Assembly (NCBI RefSeq): GCF_018531495.1
Contig: NZ_JAHDTI010000017.1
Coordinates: 163,978 to 227,977 of the forward strand
Direction of reading: 5' to 3'
Source: Nonomuraea sediminis
Lineage (GTDB): Bacteria; Actinomycetota; Actinomycetes; Streptosporangiales; Streptosporangiaceae
DNA length: 64,000 nucleotides
Position 1 is the stretch's first letter; every line of letters starts with the position of its first letter. Positions 63,997 through 64,000 of the stretch are shown piece after piece. Position numbers and translations under genes: made by a program. Below the pieces are notes generated by a model. It was not told the DNA's origin. It did not search any database and was given only the letters and a program-made list of their open reading frames with translations.

Positions 63997-64000
63997 CCCC

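Overview
The window is chromosomal DNA from a high-GC actinobacterium. The signs are GC-rich codons throughout, frequent GTG and TTG starts behind purine-rich ribosome binding sites, actinobacterial families (DUF2530, DUF3027, DUF3263, DUF1707, XPB with its Rv0862c-like partner, mycosin, SepF paralogue, solo groEL with CIRCE) and SAM-I riboswitch control of a threonine-synthase-like gene. The mix fits Streptosporangiales (Nonomuraea/Streptosporangium-like) best, but genus is inference only.

Layout. 1-4.6 kb: truncated MFS pump with its MarR regulator, AzgA-type purine permease, DUF2530 protein, secreted tripeptidyl-aminopeptidase-like hydrolase. 4.7-13.5 kb: large GHKL-ATPase protein, DUF3027, MFS protein, cold-shock protein with a C-terminal extension, HAD phosphatase, TetR regulator, small membrane proteins. 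13.5-21 kb: the XPB helicase and its helicase-associated partner, separated by an acyl-CoA ligase, a SigE-family sigma factor with a membrane partner, and a small membrane protein. 21-26 kb: HelD-like helicase, flavin amine oxidase, PEBP protein, acetyltransferase. 26-30.7 kb: groEL, cspA-like gene, MetO-like sulfur carrier, MetM/threonine-synthase-like enzyme under a SAM-I riboswitch, ECF sigma factor. 30.9-36.1 kb: otsA-MFS pair facing a secreted protein, otsB and DUF3263, then a SAM hydrolase-family gene. 36.3-40.3 kb: mycosin-type protease operon, DUF35-thiolase pair, small secreted protein. 40.3-46 kb: complete oligopeptide ABC transporter. 46.5-48.2 kb: Wzm/Wzt-type polysaccharide exporter. 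48.2-50.1 kb: a small DUF222-like ORF, a non-coding repeat zone, a secreted protein. 50.5-59 kb: KamA-like radical SAM enzyme, DUF1707, plsX, P-type ATPase, argS, membrane protein. 59.5-60.9 kb: sepF paralogue and a PhzF-like gene. 60.9-62.6 kb: mobile-element scars (Tn3 and ISL3 transposase remnants) around a dihydrofolate-reductase-like gene. The right edge has two small hypothetical genes and a complete 5S rRNA gene on the minus strand, so the rest of an rRNA operon should lie just beyond position 64000.

How parts work together. The metM-metO pair is probably a homocysteine/methionine unit: the enzyme would take O-phosphohomoserine, the GG-tailed carrier would bring sulfur as a thiocarboxylate, and SAM would close the loop through the riboswitch whose closing helix abuts the Shine-Dalgarno sequence. 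Two CIRCE operators mark groEL as an HrcA target. OtsA and OtsB make trehalose in two steps from nearby, opposed transcripts. The oligopeptide system is ordered binding protein, two permeases, two ATPases, with a long hairpin after the binding-protein gene that could set stoichiometry. The thiolase and DUF35 genes overlap by 4 nt and probably form one complex in acyl-CoA or steroid-like side-chain metabolism, behind a CAAGCGCTTG palindrome.

Most of the window is ordinary core chromosome. The strongest items for a second look are the riboswitch/MetM-MetO unit, the KamA-like enzyme that lacks one of the two lysine-binding aspartates, the covarying stem-loop repeats at 49.04-49.22 kb, and the chimeric transposase scar at 61.0-61.2 kb. 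All family assignments are by recognition of motifs; no database search was run.
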